Both the position numbers and the translations under genes were made by a program. Of a stretch of 64,000 nucleotides of DNA, positions 22,897 to 32,661 are shown piece after piece. This DNA is from an uncultured Chloroflexota bacterium (GTDB taxonomy: Bacteria; Chloroflexota; UBA11872; VXNJ01), in assembly GCA_913043205.1 (NCBI GenBank), contig CAJWLF010000001.1, forward strand, positions 1 to 64,000. Reading direction: 5' to 3'. The notes under the pieces were generated by a model. It had not been told where the DNA came from, ran no database searches, and saw only the letters and a list, made by a program, of their open reading frames with translations. Each line of letters opens with the position of its first letter. Position 1 is the first letter of the stretch.

Positions 22897-23832
22897 TTGT
22901 CCGTTAATCAATTGAATCCAAGAATACAAATTGAAGAAAAAGAAGAGGATTATGGACGGTTTGTGATAGAGCCTCTACCTAGAGGGTATGGTCACACCAT
23001 TGGTAATCCGCTTCGGCGAGTGCTTTTATCGTCCCTGCCAGGGTCTGCTATTACCAGTGTGACCGTGGAAGGCGTGCTTCACGAATATGCAACACTCGAA
23101 TTTATGAGGGAAGATGTCGTTCAATTTATCCTCAATTTGAAAGATGTGAAGCTTCTTTTGCATGGTCCAGGTCCATATCAAGCTCGTATAGAAGTTGAGG
23201 GTCCTGGAGAAGTTACAGACGGCGATATTAAGACTAGTCCTGAAGTGGAAATAGTTCACCCGGAACATTATCTGGCAACTTTGGATAAAGGGGGGCCTCT
23301 TAGGGTTGATTTGACGATCAGGAGTGGCATCGGATATGTGGGGGCTGAAGAACAAAGCGACAGTGAAATCGGTGTCATTCCCGTGGATGCGCGTTTCACA
23401 CCTGTCACAAAAGTGCAATACAGTGTGGATCCTGCTCGTGTCGGGCAGTCTACGGACTACGACCGTCTTATGGTGCAAGTCTGGACCGATGGTAGTATCG
23501 CCCCGGATGATGCTATATCACGGGCCTCGACTATATTGACGGATTCATTCATACTGATGAGTCAAGTGGCTACGCCTGAGTTGTTCGAAGTTGTGGAAGA
23601 AGAAGAAGAGGAAGAGGAAATTGTTGAAATATCGACTCCTGTAGAGGATCTGCAATTGTCCAATCGGGCTTTAAATTGTCTGAAACGGCACGAGATTGAC
23701 ACTATAGAGCAACTGGATGCGATGGCTGAAGAGGAGCTTCAAGATTTGCGAGGTATGGGCGTTAAGCTTATTGATGAAATTCGCGAACGACTTGCAGAGC
23801 ACCGTGCCAGTGAAGCTGAGAGTAGTAAGTGA
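22897..23832 (+). CDS. rpoA: DNA-directed RNA polymerase subunit alpha
   Basis: GRFVIEPLPRGYGHTIGNPLRRVLLSSLPGSAITSV...LQLSNRALNCLKRHEIDTIEQL; acidic EEEEEEEE linker before the CTD; TTG start. Confidence 0.97.
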   Translation: MSVNQLNPRIQIEEKEEDYGRFVIEPLPRGYGHTIGNPLRRVLLSSLPGSAITSVTVEGVLHEYATLEFMREDVVQFILNLKDVKLLLHGPGPYQARIEVEGPGEVTDGDIKTSPEVEIVHPEHYLATLDKGGPLRVDLTIRSGIGYVGAEEQSDSEIGVIPVDARFTPVTKVQYSVDPARVGQSTDYDRLMVQVWTDGSIAPDDAISRASTILTDSFILMSQVATPELFEVVEEEEEEEEIVEISTPVEDLQLSNRALNCLKRHEIDTIEQLDAMAEEELQDLRGMGVKLIDEIRERLAEHRASEAESSK

Positions 23833-24179
23833 AACATAGGGCAAAAAGGCGCTCTCTTGGTAGATCGAATAGCCATCGCCGCGCTATGGTTCGTAACTTA
23901 GCTAGATCGCTTGTATTGCATGAGAAGATACGAACGACAGATTCCCGGGCTCGGGTGGTTCGTCCGCAGCTTGAGAAGCTGATTACACTTGCGAAACGGG
24001 GCGACTTGCATGCTCGCAGGCTTGCCTTTGCCAGGCTTCAAGATAAAGAGGCTGTTCACAAGTTGTTTGAAGATTTAGCTGATCGGTTTGCTGACCGTCC
24101 GGGCGGCTATACGAGGATGTATAAACTTGGGATGCGTTCAGGCGATGCTGCTTTGATGGTGCAATTGGAATTGGTATGA
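23829..24179 (+). CDS. rplQ: 50S ribosomal protein L17
   Basis: MKHRAKRRSLGRSNSHRRAMVRNLARSLVLHEKIRTTDSRARVVRPQLEKLITLAKRGDLHARRLAF. Confidence 0.97.
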   Translation: MKHRAKRRSLGRSNSHRRAMVRNLARSLVLHEKIRTTDSRARVVRPQLEKLITLAKRGDLHARRLAFARLQDKEAVHKLFEDLADRFADRPGGYTRMYKLGMRSGDAALMVQLELV

Positions 24180-24982
24180 CAAACATGTGTCGTATCAAAG
24201 CTACAATCGAGTACACTGGCCAGCACTTTTCAGGGTTTCAATTGCAGGATGCGGATAGAACTGTTCAGGGAGTCTTAGAGGAAGCACTGTCAAATATAAC
24301 AGGGGGTTTTGTGAGGGTTGCGGGGGCTGGGCGTACAGATTCCGGTGTCCATGCTAAGGGTCAGGTGATAGCATTTGATTACCAAGGATCGCTCAGTCCG
24401 GACGATATAATGCGAGCTATGAATGCTAAGTTGCCGGATGATGTGGCAATGCTGGAATGTGTGATAGTGCCTGGTTCGTTCGACCCAAGAAGAGATGCCT
24501 CGCTTCGTGCTTATCAATATCGTATATTAAACCGGCCGTTTCCTTCAGCGTTTCGGAGATGGAACACTTGGCATGTGGCCAGGAACTTAGATGTTTCATT
24601 GATGAGTGCGGCCAGTAGGTTTTTTGTTGGGACACACGATTTTGCGTCATATATAAAGTCAGATGGCGGATCTACGGTGCGCTATATAAGCGACTGTGTC
24701 GTTTGGCAAGAGGGTGATGAAGTTGTCGTGAGGGTTAGAGGTAACGCTTTTGGTAGGCGGATGGTTCGAAGGATGGTCGGGGCTTTGACAAATGTCGGTT
24801 TACAGATTTGGGAGCCAGATGAGTTGGCTGAGACACTTGTACAACTTAATGGTGGTATGAATGGGCCCTCGGCTCCTGCTCATGGACTTACGCTGTTATC
24901 GGTCGAATACGGGAATCGTATTTCAATCGATAAATTATTTGAGGGAAATTTGCCTGATCTAGAGGAGGCCCAAGCTGTCTAG
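24176..24982 (+). CDS. truA: tRNA pseudouridine(38-40) synthase TruA
   Basis: IEYTGQHFSGFQLQDADRTVQGVLEEAL...GAGRTDSGVHAKGQVIAFD...RAYQYRI; standard location after rplQ. Confidence 0.95.
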   Translation: MTNMCRIKATIEYTGQHFSGFQLQDADRTVQGVLEEALSNITGGFVRVAGAGRTDSGVHAKGQVIAFDYQGSLSPDDIMRAMNAKLPDDVAMLECVIVPGSFDPRRDASLRAYQYRILNRPFPSAFRRWNTWHVARNLDVSLMSAASRFFVGTHDFASYIKSDGGSTVRYISDCVVWQEGDEVVVRVRGNAFGRRMVRRMVGALTNVGLQIWEPDELAETLVQLNGGMNGPSAPAHGLTLLSVEYGNRISIDKLFEGNLPDLEEAQAV

Positions 24983-25406
24983 TACCCATGTTGTAAAAAG
25001 CAAGGACATTGTCCGTCGATGGTGGGTCATTGACGCATCTGGTAAGACACTTGGTCGAATGTCATCTGAGATTGCCAGGATGTTACAAGGTAAGAGCAAG
25101 CCTGATTACTCGCCACATTTGGAAATGGGTGATCATGTAGTTGTAATTAATGCTGCTTCTATCCATGTAACTGGACGAAAGAAGGAGCAAAAGTATTATT
25201 ATCGGCACAGTGGATATCCTGGAGGACTCAAAGAAATTACTTTGTCTAAACAACTGAGCAAACATCCCGATCGTGTTATTAAGTCGGCGGTCAAAGGCAT
25301 GATGCCGAGGACGGCTATTGGGCGTCATGCTATGTCGCGTCTTCATGTATATGCAGGGGAAGAACATCCTCATGCAGCGCAAAGGCCAGAGGTGTATGAA
25401 ATTTGA
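24975..25406 (+). CDS. rplM: 50S ribosomal protein L13 (apparent CTG start)
   Basis: Frame gives (M)[59 protein letters not shown]. In-frame TAG at 24960-24962, AGGAGG at 24963-24968 six nt before CTG 24975. The ORF-track ATG (25059) truncates conserved [13 protein letters not shown]. Confidence 0.94.
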   Translation: MSSTHVVKSKDIVRRWWVIDASGKTLGRMSSEIARMLQGKSKPDYSPHLEMGDHVVVINAASIHVTGRKKEQKYYYRHSGYPGGLKEITLSKQLSKHPDRVIKSAVKGMMPRTAIGRHAMSRLHVYAGEEHPHAAQRPEVYEI

Positions 25407-25792
25407 GTGAGCAACGTTATTACTATGCTACTGGTCGTCGGAAGACTGCGGTAGCTCGAGTTAGACTTTATCCTGGTGATGGGGCAATAGTGGTAAATGG
25501 TCGTCCGATAGAAGATTATTTCCCTGTCGTTTTTCACCGTATACATGCATTAGAGCCTTTAAGCCATGCAAGTAATAGCTATCACGCGTCTGTGAAGGTG
25601 GTTGGTGGAGGGGTTGCTGGACAAGCTGGAGCTGTTAGGCATGGTTTGGCTAGAGCCTTGTGTGTCCATGATCCTGAATTGCGCTCCGATATTAAGCGGG
25701 CTGGTCTACTTACTAGAGATGCTCGGGCCAAGGAACGGAAAAAGCCTGGGCTTAAGAGAGCGCGGAAGGCACCTCAATTTACCAAGCGTTAG
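25403..25792 (+). CDS. rpsI: 30S ribosomal protein S9
   Basis: [37 protein letters not shown]...[16 protein letters not shown] start overlapping the rplM stop. Confidence 0.97.
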   Translation: MSEQRYYYATGRRKTAVARVRLYPGDGAIVVNGRPIEDYFPVVFHRIHALEPLSHASNSYHASVKVVGGGVAGQAGAVRHGLARALCVHDPELRSDIKRAGLLTRDARAKERKKPGLKRARKAPQFTKR

Positions 25793-25817
25793 GCTATATG
25801 GTATTTCGGGTGTTTGA

Positions 25818-26372
25818 CTAGATGTCGGTATTGGGAGGATGGTTATCGGCAAGTAATTCTTGGGAAGGAAGACTAGTGAGAGAGTCGATTCCGAAATACA
25901 TCAAAAAAGATGGGCTGGTTCCGTATAGCTGAGGCCTACCTATTCGATCCGATCTACCAATCATTTTAACGAGGCCTCTTGACAGCAAATTGGATAAAGA
26001 ACTGTCGCAATTAACACCGCGTATCCGTTCTAGGTCTCCCCGGGATACCGGTTGTCGATATGCAATAATCGCAAGAGTTTCAAGGCTGGCTTGAGTAAGT
26101 TTAGTGGTGGGGTCTAGGCCTAGTAGCTTTCGGCAGTATAGAGAAGCGTGTGGGTGGGAGACCATTCTGTATTTGCCTTGGTGTTCGATAATGTGTATGC
26201 CCCGACTTGCGTACTCCGATTGTAATTTGTGCAATCTGGCTTCTATTATGGCTGTGGTGCTGTCAAGTACTGAAGCTATGTCATCTGGCCCTAAATCTTC
26301 GTCACTTACGAACAATAAGGACTCAATGGCTTCCTCTAGTCCGAGGGAATGATCTGAACTGTGCTCAGTCAA
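25818..26372 (-). CDS. scpB: segregation and condensation protein B
   Basis: LEEAIESLLFVSDEDLGPDDIASVL...TQASLETLAIIAYRQPVSRGDLERIRGVNCDSSLSNLLSRGLVKMIGRSDRIGRPQLYGTS. Confidence 0.93.
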   Translation of the reverse strand: MTEHSSDHSLGLEEAIESLLFVSDEDLGPDDIASVLDSTTAIIEARLHKLQSEYASRGIHIIEHQGKYRMVSHPHASLYCRKLLGLDPTTKLTQASLETLAIIAYRQPVSRGDLERIRGVNCDSSLSNLLSRGLVKMIGRSDRIGRPQLYGTSPSFLMYFGIDSLTSLPSQELLADNHPPNTDI

Positions 26373-27118
26373 TTGTCAGCGCTTTCTATTTGTATAGGGC
26401 CGAATCCCTTTTTTTGCTTCAAGCGTATGTCACCGTTAGAAGCTAAATGGAGTACGGCTAAGAATGTGTATACCAACTCTAATGTTGAAGTGCAGTCGGC
26501 AGCAAGTGCAGCAAATCGCAAATCGTTTGCTATAACTATTTGTTTTCGGAGCGTTTCTATGCGGGCTTTTAGGTTGAATCTAGGAACTGGCGTGACGATG
26601 GTCGGAGGTGGTGAATTCAATCTGGTTATCATTGCTGTTAGAGCCTGCGTTAGCTGTTCAATGGTACCTGACTTGCTAACCGCTGTATAACTACCTAATT
26701 TTGGCTCGGCTATTCGAATGAATGAGGATCCGTTTTTCAATTGCATTTGAGATAACTCGTTGGCCATAATGCGAACTGTTCGGTACTCCCTCAGCCGGGC
26801 AGCTAGGTCATCTGCATCATCATCATCGTCTTCATCTTCCATATCCGTGCTAGGGAGAAGAGCTCTAGATTTTAGTAGTAAGAGATTAGCTGCAAGGGAG
26901 ATAAATTCGCTCGTAGCATCATTGTACGAGGCTGAAAGCAAATCAACAGCTTGCACGTATTGGGCCGTTACTGCTAAAACAGAAACGGATGTAATATCCA
27001 TGCCGTCTTTTTCGATAAGGTGTAGTAGTAGGTCGAATGGACCTTCGAATTGATCCAGGGAAACATTAAACCCTGATAAGGCGGAGTTTGGCGATCCGGT
27101 ACGCCATCCGGTCAACAA
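26369..27118 (-). CDS. scpA: segregation and condensation protein A
   Basis: VSLDQFEGPFDLLLHLIEKDGMDITSVSVLAVTAQYV...ATSEFISLAANLLLLKSRALLPS; 4-nt overlap with scpB. Confidence 0.94.
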   Translation of the reverse strand: MLTGWRTGSPNSALSGFNVSLDQFEGPFDLLLHLIEKDGMDITSVSVLAVTAQYVQAVDLLSASYNDATSEFISLAANLLLLKSRALLPSTDMEDEDDDDDADDLAARLREYRTVRIMANELSQMQLKNGSSFIRIAEPKLGSYTAVSKSGTIEQLTQALTAMITRLNSPPPTIVTPVPRFNLKARIETLRKQIVIANDLRFAALAADCTSTLELVYTFLAVLHLASNGDIRLKQKKGFGPIQIESADN

Positions 27119-27597
27119 CGGGAATCAACTTCTGCTAATAGGCGAGAGTCTGCGTCGAAAGGGGTTTCTTGATGAGAAACTAGCTCTATAACTCGTTTGT
27201 GGCTTCCCGCTAAATATAAGAATGATGCGCTTTCATTGGCATGTTGCGATAGAGAATAGATCTGGCCTCTAAATCCATGACGAGAATACCGATTCCAACT
27301 GGTTAAATGTTGAGGGATTAATGCTTTGGCGAGAACCAGTATCGTACGGTGAAGTACAGATGGCCTGCCCTTTCCTACGTCATGCAATAATGCAGCCTTG
27401 AGTAAATGAACGCTGTTGGGACGTCTGCTGGCAAGTTCTAGGTATACGGTTAATGAGTGATGTCTGTCGAAAGCGCTCATACGTTGGAATAGAGCTAATT
27501 CTTTTTGACTTAACAGTAAGACTGCTTCATTAGGCAGCGGTGGCGCATGTCGTATGGTGATTGCATTAATAAATTGAAGGATTCTATATCTAACCAT
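27112..27597 (-). CDS. HD-domain protein (putative metal-dependent phosphohydrolase)
   Basis: DRHHSLTVYLELASRRPNSVHLLKAALLHDVGKGRPSVLHRTILVLAK: HD motif with H..HD signature; overlaps scpA and the M50 gene. Confidence 0.75.
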   Translation of the reverse strand: MVRYRILQFINAITIRHAPPLPNEAVLLLSQKELALFQRMSAFDRHHSLTVYLELASRRPNSVHLLKAALLHDVGKGRPSVLHRTILVLAKALIPQHLTSWNRYSRHGFRGQIYSLSQHANESASFLYLAGSHKRVIELVSHQETPFDADSRLLAEVDSRC

Positions 27598-28234
27598 TGA
27601 TCAATATATCAACCAATATGGTTGTGGGTTGTCCAACAAGTTGTCCAATAAAGTTAACCCCTAGCAGAGGACCAACGAACAAGAGAGCAATTAGAACTAT
27701 AGGTCCGTGTTTTCGGAAAGATTCTAGCTGAATTGCAGTGGAGCGATCTACGATGCCCAACAGCACGCTGAAACCGTCTAGAGGAGGTACTGGGATCATG
27801 TTGAATATTGCCAGCAATATATTTACTTGTATCAGCATAAAGATCAATAACGGAAAGAAGTCTCCTCCAAAATCATTGCCTCCCATGATGCTGCGTGCTA
27901 TCGGCGACAAAATGGCGGCGGATGCTAGATTGGAGGCAGGGCCTGCAATAGCCACGTAAGCCATTCCTTTTCGAGCTCCGCAAACGAAATTATGGGGATT
28001 TACTAGTACCGGTTTACCCCAGCCGAATCCTGCCAAAACTAAAAGTAAAGTTCCCATTGGGTCTAAGTGTCGCATGGGGTTTAACGTGATGCGTCCTTGT
28101 GTTTTTGGAGTGTGGTCTCCTAGCAGGTTTCCGACATAGGCATGAGCGAATTCATGTACTGTAATCGCGTATATGAATGCGATAATTAAGGCCAGAAACA
28201 AATCAGGGTTGTTAGAGGCGCTAACTAGGCCCAT
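27590..28234 (-). CDS. site-2 protease-like M50 family membrane metalloprotease
   Basis: AITVHEFAHAYVGNLLGDHTPKTQGRITLNPMRHLDPMGTLLL; N-M-I-P-V-P-P-L-D-G motif; several TM segments. Confidence 0.92.
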   Translation of the reverse strand: MGLVSASNNPDLFLALIIAFIYAITVHEFAHAYVGNLLGDHTPKTQGRITLNPMRHLDPMGTLLLVLAGFGWGKPVLVNPHNFVCGARKGMAYVAIAGPASNLASAAILSPIARSIMGGNDFGGDFFPLLIFMLIQVNILLAIFNMIPVPPLDGFSVLLGIVDRSTAIQLESFRKHGPIVLIALLFVGPLLGVNFIGQLVGQPTTILVDILING

Positions 28235-28459
28235 TTATTGGCGGTCCCATGTCCCTTTTGATGCGCAATAGGATATTGGAGTGAGATCGATGATCCAGTT
28301 ATAAATTTGTAAATCAACACATTTCATGCAATGAATCGTTATTCCTGCTTTCATACATCGTCTCATACAGTAATTTTAGAGGCTAATTGATTGTTGGGAT
28401 ACCATAGTAGCTTTGAGTGTCATTTCAAAATTGATGATCCTTGCAAAAGGGGGTTAGCA

Positions 28460-29329
28460 GTGGATCCTGAGAAGCTTTTGGACATCGCGTCTAACCTTGT
28501 GGAAGCAGGTCGTCTCGAAGAGGCACGTATTGCTTACGATTCTGCCATTCGATTAGATCCGTGTAATTGGCACGGGTTTTTGGGTAGGGCTCGTGTGAAT
28601 GTATCACTAAACTCTATTAGCGATGCAATATCTGACTATGGTCGAGTTACGGCGATAGATAATGACAACAGCGAAGCCTATTTAGCCTTGGGCCGTTTGT
28701 TGGAAGACAAAGAAGAATTTAAACAAGCCGTAGCAGCTTATCGCCAGGTAATCAAATTGTGTCCTAATTCGAAACCGGCGTATTTCCGCAGGGCATTTTG
28801 CTATGAACGCATTGAGCAATACTCCCTAGCGGTACAAGATTATAAGTCAATTGTTAGCCTGGATCATGCGGATGCATTAGCTTATCGCAGGTGCGGTCGC
28901 GCACTTGGGTTAAGAGGTGATTTGCGGGAAGCTGCAACCTGTTTTGACAATGCGATAGCCTTGTCCGCTAACAATGCATCCGACTATTTTCATCGCGGTT
29001 TAATCAATCAGCAATTGGGCCTTATAGTGGAAGCGATAGCGGATTACAGTGATTGTCTTAGCAGGGACTCGACGAATCAGAAGGCTCTTCTTAATCGAGG
29101 TAATAGTTATCTGAAATCGGGGCAGCTTACGGAATCCCTGGCGGATTATGATGCCCTTATATCACATAACCCCAGACATATAAAGGCCCATTTTAATCGC
29201 GCGTCCTGCTGTGTGAAACTTGGGCGTATTGAAGAAGCTTTGATTGAATATCGATTTGTTCTAGATAGTGATTGCGGGGAACAACTAAAAGGCCGGGCTC
29301 AGGCCCAACTGAATAAGTTAGGTGATTAG
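28460..29329 (+). CDS. TPR-repeat protein
   Basis: Repeated TPR units (AYLALGRLLEDKEEFKQAVAAYRQVIKLCPNSKPAYFRRAFCYERIEQYSLAVQDY...). GTG 28460 after AAGGGGG looks a better start than TTG 28391. Confidence 0.88.
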   Translation: MDPEKLLDIASNLVEAGRLEEARIAYDSAIRLDPCNWHGFLGRARVNVSLNSISDAISDYGRVTAIDNDNSEAYLALGRLLEDKEEFKQAVAAYRQVIKLCPNSKPAYFRRAFCYERIEQYSLAVQDYKSIVSLDHADALAYRRCGRALGLRGDLREAATCFDNAIALSANNASDYFHRGLINQQLGLIVEAIADYSDCLSRDSTNQKALLNRGNSYLKSGQLTESLADYDALISHNPRHIKAHFNRASCCVKLGRIEEALIEYRFVLDSDCGEQLKGRAQAQLNKLGD

Positions 29330-29341
29330 CGTGATGAGAGC

Positions 29342-31201
29342 TTGGCGAAAGGATTGTATGGATTGACTAGACGGGTATTGCATCTTGGTTTTGATGGAAT
29401 GAATATCTTGTTGCTGAGGAGATTTGTAGACGAAGGGATCTTACCGCACTTTTCTGATTTGTTAAGTCGGGGATCATCTAATAGATTGCTTTGTTCTATT
29501 CCTGCTTGGACCCCAACAAATTGGGCGTCTGTTGTAACAGGGGCTATGCCGGGTACACATGGTCTTGCTGGTTGGAGCCGTCGGGAGAGATGTGATGGAT
29601 GGGGTGTCCCGCGGGTTCGAAATGAGGATTCTGCTTCTATGGACGCAGATACTATATGGGAAGCTGCATCCAGAGCCGGACTAGTAAGTATGGCGACTTT
29701 CTTTCCGGCTTCTTGGCCATCTCGCATGGAGAACGGATATGTAGTGGCCCCTGGATTCCGGTACCCGCCGTTTGCAATGGCGCTGCCTGAAGTTTACCTG
29801 ATGGGACCTTCTGTCAAGTATGCCGATTCTTCCTCAACTGCTTCCGGTGTTGATCCAGTTAGCACCAATATAGCTGAAACAGGATCTGACGCACCCGTAA
29901 CAAGGTTGCCTGGTGTGAAGGCTAAGTTGACCGTGTTCGGGCGACCAGAACAGGATCACTTGGGCGAGGTGAGAATTGAATCTGACGGATCGCTATTTGC
30001 CAGAGGGGATGTGACTTCATCTGATGAAGTCAGAGTAGTGCTAGGGAAATGGAGCGATTGGCTGTATTCGAGACTTAAAGATGATGACGGTTCTGTTAGA
30101 GATGTGGCGTATCGTATTCGCTTACTAGATAGCAACAATGAGGCAGTCAAATTCGTGCGTTCTGAAGCTCATCGTATCGATGGGTTTACGGATCCACCTG
30201 AGCTAGCAAGTGAGTTAGTGGAACGATTTGGTCCCTTTACTGGAATTTTTTCTCTGCGACCTTCCCCTTCAAACATTGAGCTTGAAACTGTGCTCGACGA
30301 GTATAGGGATCAAGGATTATGGATGGCGCAAGCCGCTAGGTATGTCCTTCTCTCACGAGGGTGGGACATTCACTTTTGTCATTGGCACCTTTTTGACACT
30401 ATAAATCATGCCCACGTGAACCCTCTTGATCCTGATGGTCCTGAATACGATGTGAGTAAGCACGAATGGCATTACGAGGCCCATCGAAAAGCGTTCATGG
30501 TAGCTGATGAGGTATTAGGGGAATTTATGAAATGTGTAAATAAGGATACCTTCGTGTTCGTAAATGCCGATCATGCGATGGCTCCCACGCACAGATGGGC
30601 TAGCTTACCTGCTTTATTGAAGAGGGATGGTTTACTTGTTTACGAAAGTGATGGGATCACCCCTGACTGGTCCCGAAGCGCGACCTATTTAATCCCAGAG
30701 AGAGGTAGTGAAATATTCATAAACTTAAAAGGGAGGGAGCCTCAAGGGTTTGTGGATCCCGCAGATTACCATCAAATTCAGGATCGTATAATCTGTCTGC
30801 TGAACAATTGGAAGGACCCTCTAAATGATTCGAGGATAGTAGCTTTTGCTCTTAAGGCAGAAGATGCTCAGATCATCGGGCTATGGGGTCGGAATATTGG
30901 TGATGTGGTTTTTAGTCTTAATAGAGGTTTTGGGTGGGGTACTCCCAGAGAAGGTGGGGAAATAGGTATGGCTTGGGAAGCTCTCCATGGGTCTCAAGTG
31001 CCTACGAGTGAAAAAGGCTATTTGACCAATATGGGTTGTTTAATTGCAGCGGGACCAGGAGTAAAATCAGGGTATGAGCGTGATTGGAAAGAAAATGGTT
31101 TGATGCGTATGATCGATGTGGCTCCAACGATTGCTCATGTTATGGGTTTTGAACCTCCAAGACAATCCCAAGGAACCGTGTTAGGGGATATTTTAGAATG
31201 A
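29342..31201 (+). CDS. type I phosphodiesterase/nucleotide pyrophosphatase-like alkaline phosphatase superfamily protein
   Basis: VLHLGFDGMNILLLRRFVDEGILPHFSDLLSRG...IPAWTPTNWASVVTGAMPGTHGLAGW; VNADHAMAPTHRW. Confidence 0.85.
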   Translation: MAKGLYGLTRRVLHLGFDGMNILLLRRFVDEGILPHFSDLLSRGSSNRLLCSIPAWTPTNWASVVTGAMPGTHGLAGWSRRERCDGWGVPRVRNEDSASMDADTIWEAASRAGLVSMATFFPASWPSRMENGYVVAPGFRYPPFAMALPEVYLMGPSVKYADSSSTASGVDPVSTNIAETGSDAPVTRLPGVKAKLTVFGRPEQDHLGEVRIESDGSLFARGDVTSSDEVRVVLGKWSDWLYSRLKDDDGSVRDVAYRIRLLDSNNEAVKFVRSEAHRIDGFTDPPELASELVERFGPFTGIFSLRPSPSNIELETVLDEYRDQGLWMAQAARYVLLSRGWDIHFCHWHLFDTINHAHVNPLDPDGPEYDVSKHEWHYEAHRKAFMVADEVLGEFMKCVNKDTFVFVNADHAMAPTHRWASLPALLKRDGLLVYESDGITPDWSRSATYLIPERGSEIFINLKGREPQGFVDPADYHQIQDRIICLLNNWKDPLNDSRIVAFALKAEDAQIIGLWGRNIGDVVFSLNRGFGWGTPREGGEIGMAWEALHGSQVPTSEKGYLTNMGCLIAAGPGVKSGYERDWKENGLMRMIDVAPTIAHVMGFEPPRQSQGTVLGDILE

Positions 31202-32646
31202 GTAATACGGCTGGGTTTTGGCTGGAGGAAGAACAAGTGATTGGTCGTAAGAGAGATGGTTTAGGGAAGAGGCCCAATGTGGTGGTGGTAGTGCTAGATA
31301 GCCTAAGACGAGATCATGTTGGCGCATATGGAAACGATTGGATACACACTCCTAATATAGATGCGCTAGCTAAAGAATCTATAAGGTTTTCTAATGCACT
31401 GCCGGAGGCGTTAGCAACCATACCGGCGCGTCGAGCTATTCACACTGGCTGTAGAGTGTTTCCTTTTCATAATCACCAGAGCCGTAAGGGTGACAGTGTG
31501 CGTGGGCAAGGATGGGCACCCATTCCTGAATCACAGGTAACTTTCGCAGAGATTATGGCTAAGGTCGGCTACAGAACAGGGTTAATAATCGACACATATC
31601 ACCAATTTAAACCTTCCATGAATTTTCATCGGGGTTTCCACCAATTTATTTGGGTGCGTGGCCAAGAATATGACGCGTATAGGGCCGAGTCGAACATGGA
31701 TCCGGCTATTGTCGATCGACATAGCCACCCCAGTTTCGATGGGACCAATCAAAAGGAAAAACTGACTAGGTACCTTTCAAACATTGCTGATAGGAGATAC
31801 GAGGAAGATTATTTTGCTCCTAAGGTATTTAGAGAGGCTATGAAGTTCGTAGAGGACAATAGAGAGGATGAGTTCTTTCTTGTCGTAGATTCATTTGATC
31901 CTCATGAGCCATGGGATCCGCCCCAGTGGTATGTGGACCTATACAAACCTGGGTATGGTAAACGAGATCTAATTTGGCCAGTATATGGTGGTACGCAGGT
32001 CCTCAGTGAAGACGACATTCAGGGGATACGTGCTTTATACGCTGGCGAAGTTACTATGACTGATCGTTGGATAGGGAAGTTTATTGCCCACATGGATCAA
32101 TTGGATTTGTTGAATAATACATTGTTGGTGGTGCTTTCCGATCACGGACACATCTTGGGAGAACGAGGAGTCATCGGAAAGCTTCGAACCCATCCATACC
32201 CTGAATTACTTGACATAATGCTAACAATGCGGTTGCCCAATGCTTGTCACGGTGGTGAGGTGATAAACAGCTTTGCTTATGATCACGATGTTATGCAAAC
32301 AGTGTTGAGCGCTCTCGGGATTGATGTAGGCATCAAGAATGATGGGCGAGATTTGTTGGCCGAGTTATATGGCGATGTTAGTGGGCGTAGTTGGGCTACG
32401 ACTGCTTTTCTAGATCGAGTGGTATATCAAGACACCGAACATTATTATTTCGCACGACTCGATAGGCAATATGAACATCTATTCAATCGCAATAATGATC
32501 CAGAACTCTTGTCCAACCTTGCTGAGCAGAGTCCTGATTTATGCAGGGAATTGTTTGCCCGCATTTTGTCTGATGCTGGTGGTAACATCCCGACAATTTC
32601 TCAATCTGATTTACGGTTAGAAGGTCCCTGGTTCGACCAGCTATAA
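31198..32646 (+). CDS. sulfatase-like (alkaline phosphatase superfamily) protein, Thr at the FGly position
   Basis: NVVVVVLDSLRRDHVGAYGNDWIHTPNIDALAKESIRF...ATIPARRAIHTG...DSFDPHEPWDPP...VVLSDHGHILGERG. Confidence 0.88.
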   Translation: MSNTAGFWLEEEQVIGRKRDGLGKRPNVVVVVLDSLRRDHVGAYGNDWIHTPNIDALAKESIRFSNALPEALATIPARRAIHTGCRVFPFHNHQSRKGDSVRGQGWAPIPESQVTFAEIMAKVGYRTGLIIDTYHQFKPSMNFHRGFHQFIWVRGQEYDAYRAESNMDPAIVDRHSHPSFDGTNQKEKLTRYLSNIADRRYEEDYFAPKVFREAMKFVEDNREDEFFLVVDSFDPHEPWDPPQWYVDLYKPGYGKRDLIWPVYGGTQVLSEDDIQGIRALYAGEVTMTDRWIGKFIAHMDQLDLLNNTLLVVLSDHGHILGERGVIGKLRTHPYPELLDIMLTMRLPNACHGGEVINSFAYDHDVMQTVLSALGIDVGIKNDGRDLLAELYGDVSGRSWATTAFLDRVVYQDTEHYYFARLDRQYEHLFNRNNDPELLSNLAEQSPDLCRELFARILSDAGGNIPTISQSDLRLEGPWFDQL

Positions 32647-32661
32647 GGAAGGTATGCATAT

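Noticed and set aside
26805-26850. CATCAT-type trinucleotide run in scpA
   Set aside because: Encodes the acidic DMEDEDDDDDADD linker of ScpA; explained by protein composition, not a tandem-repeat element.
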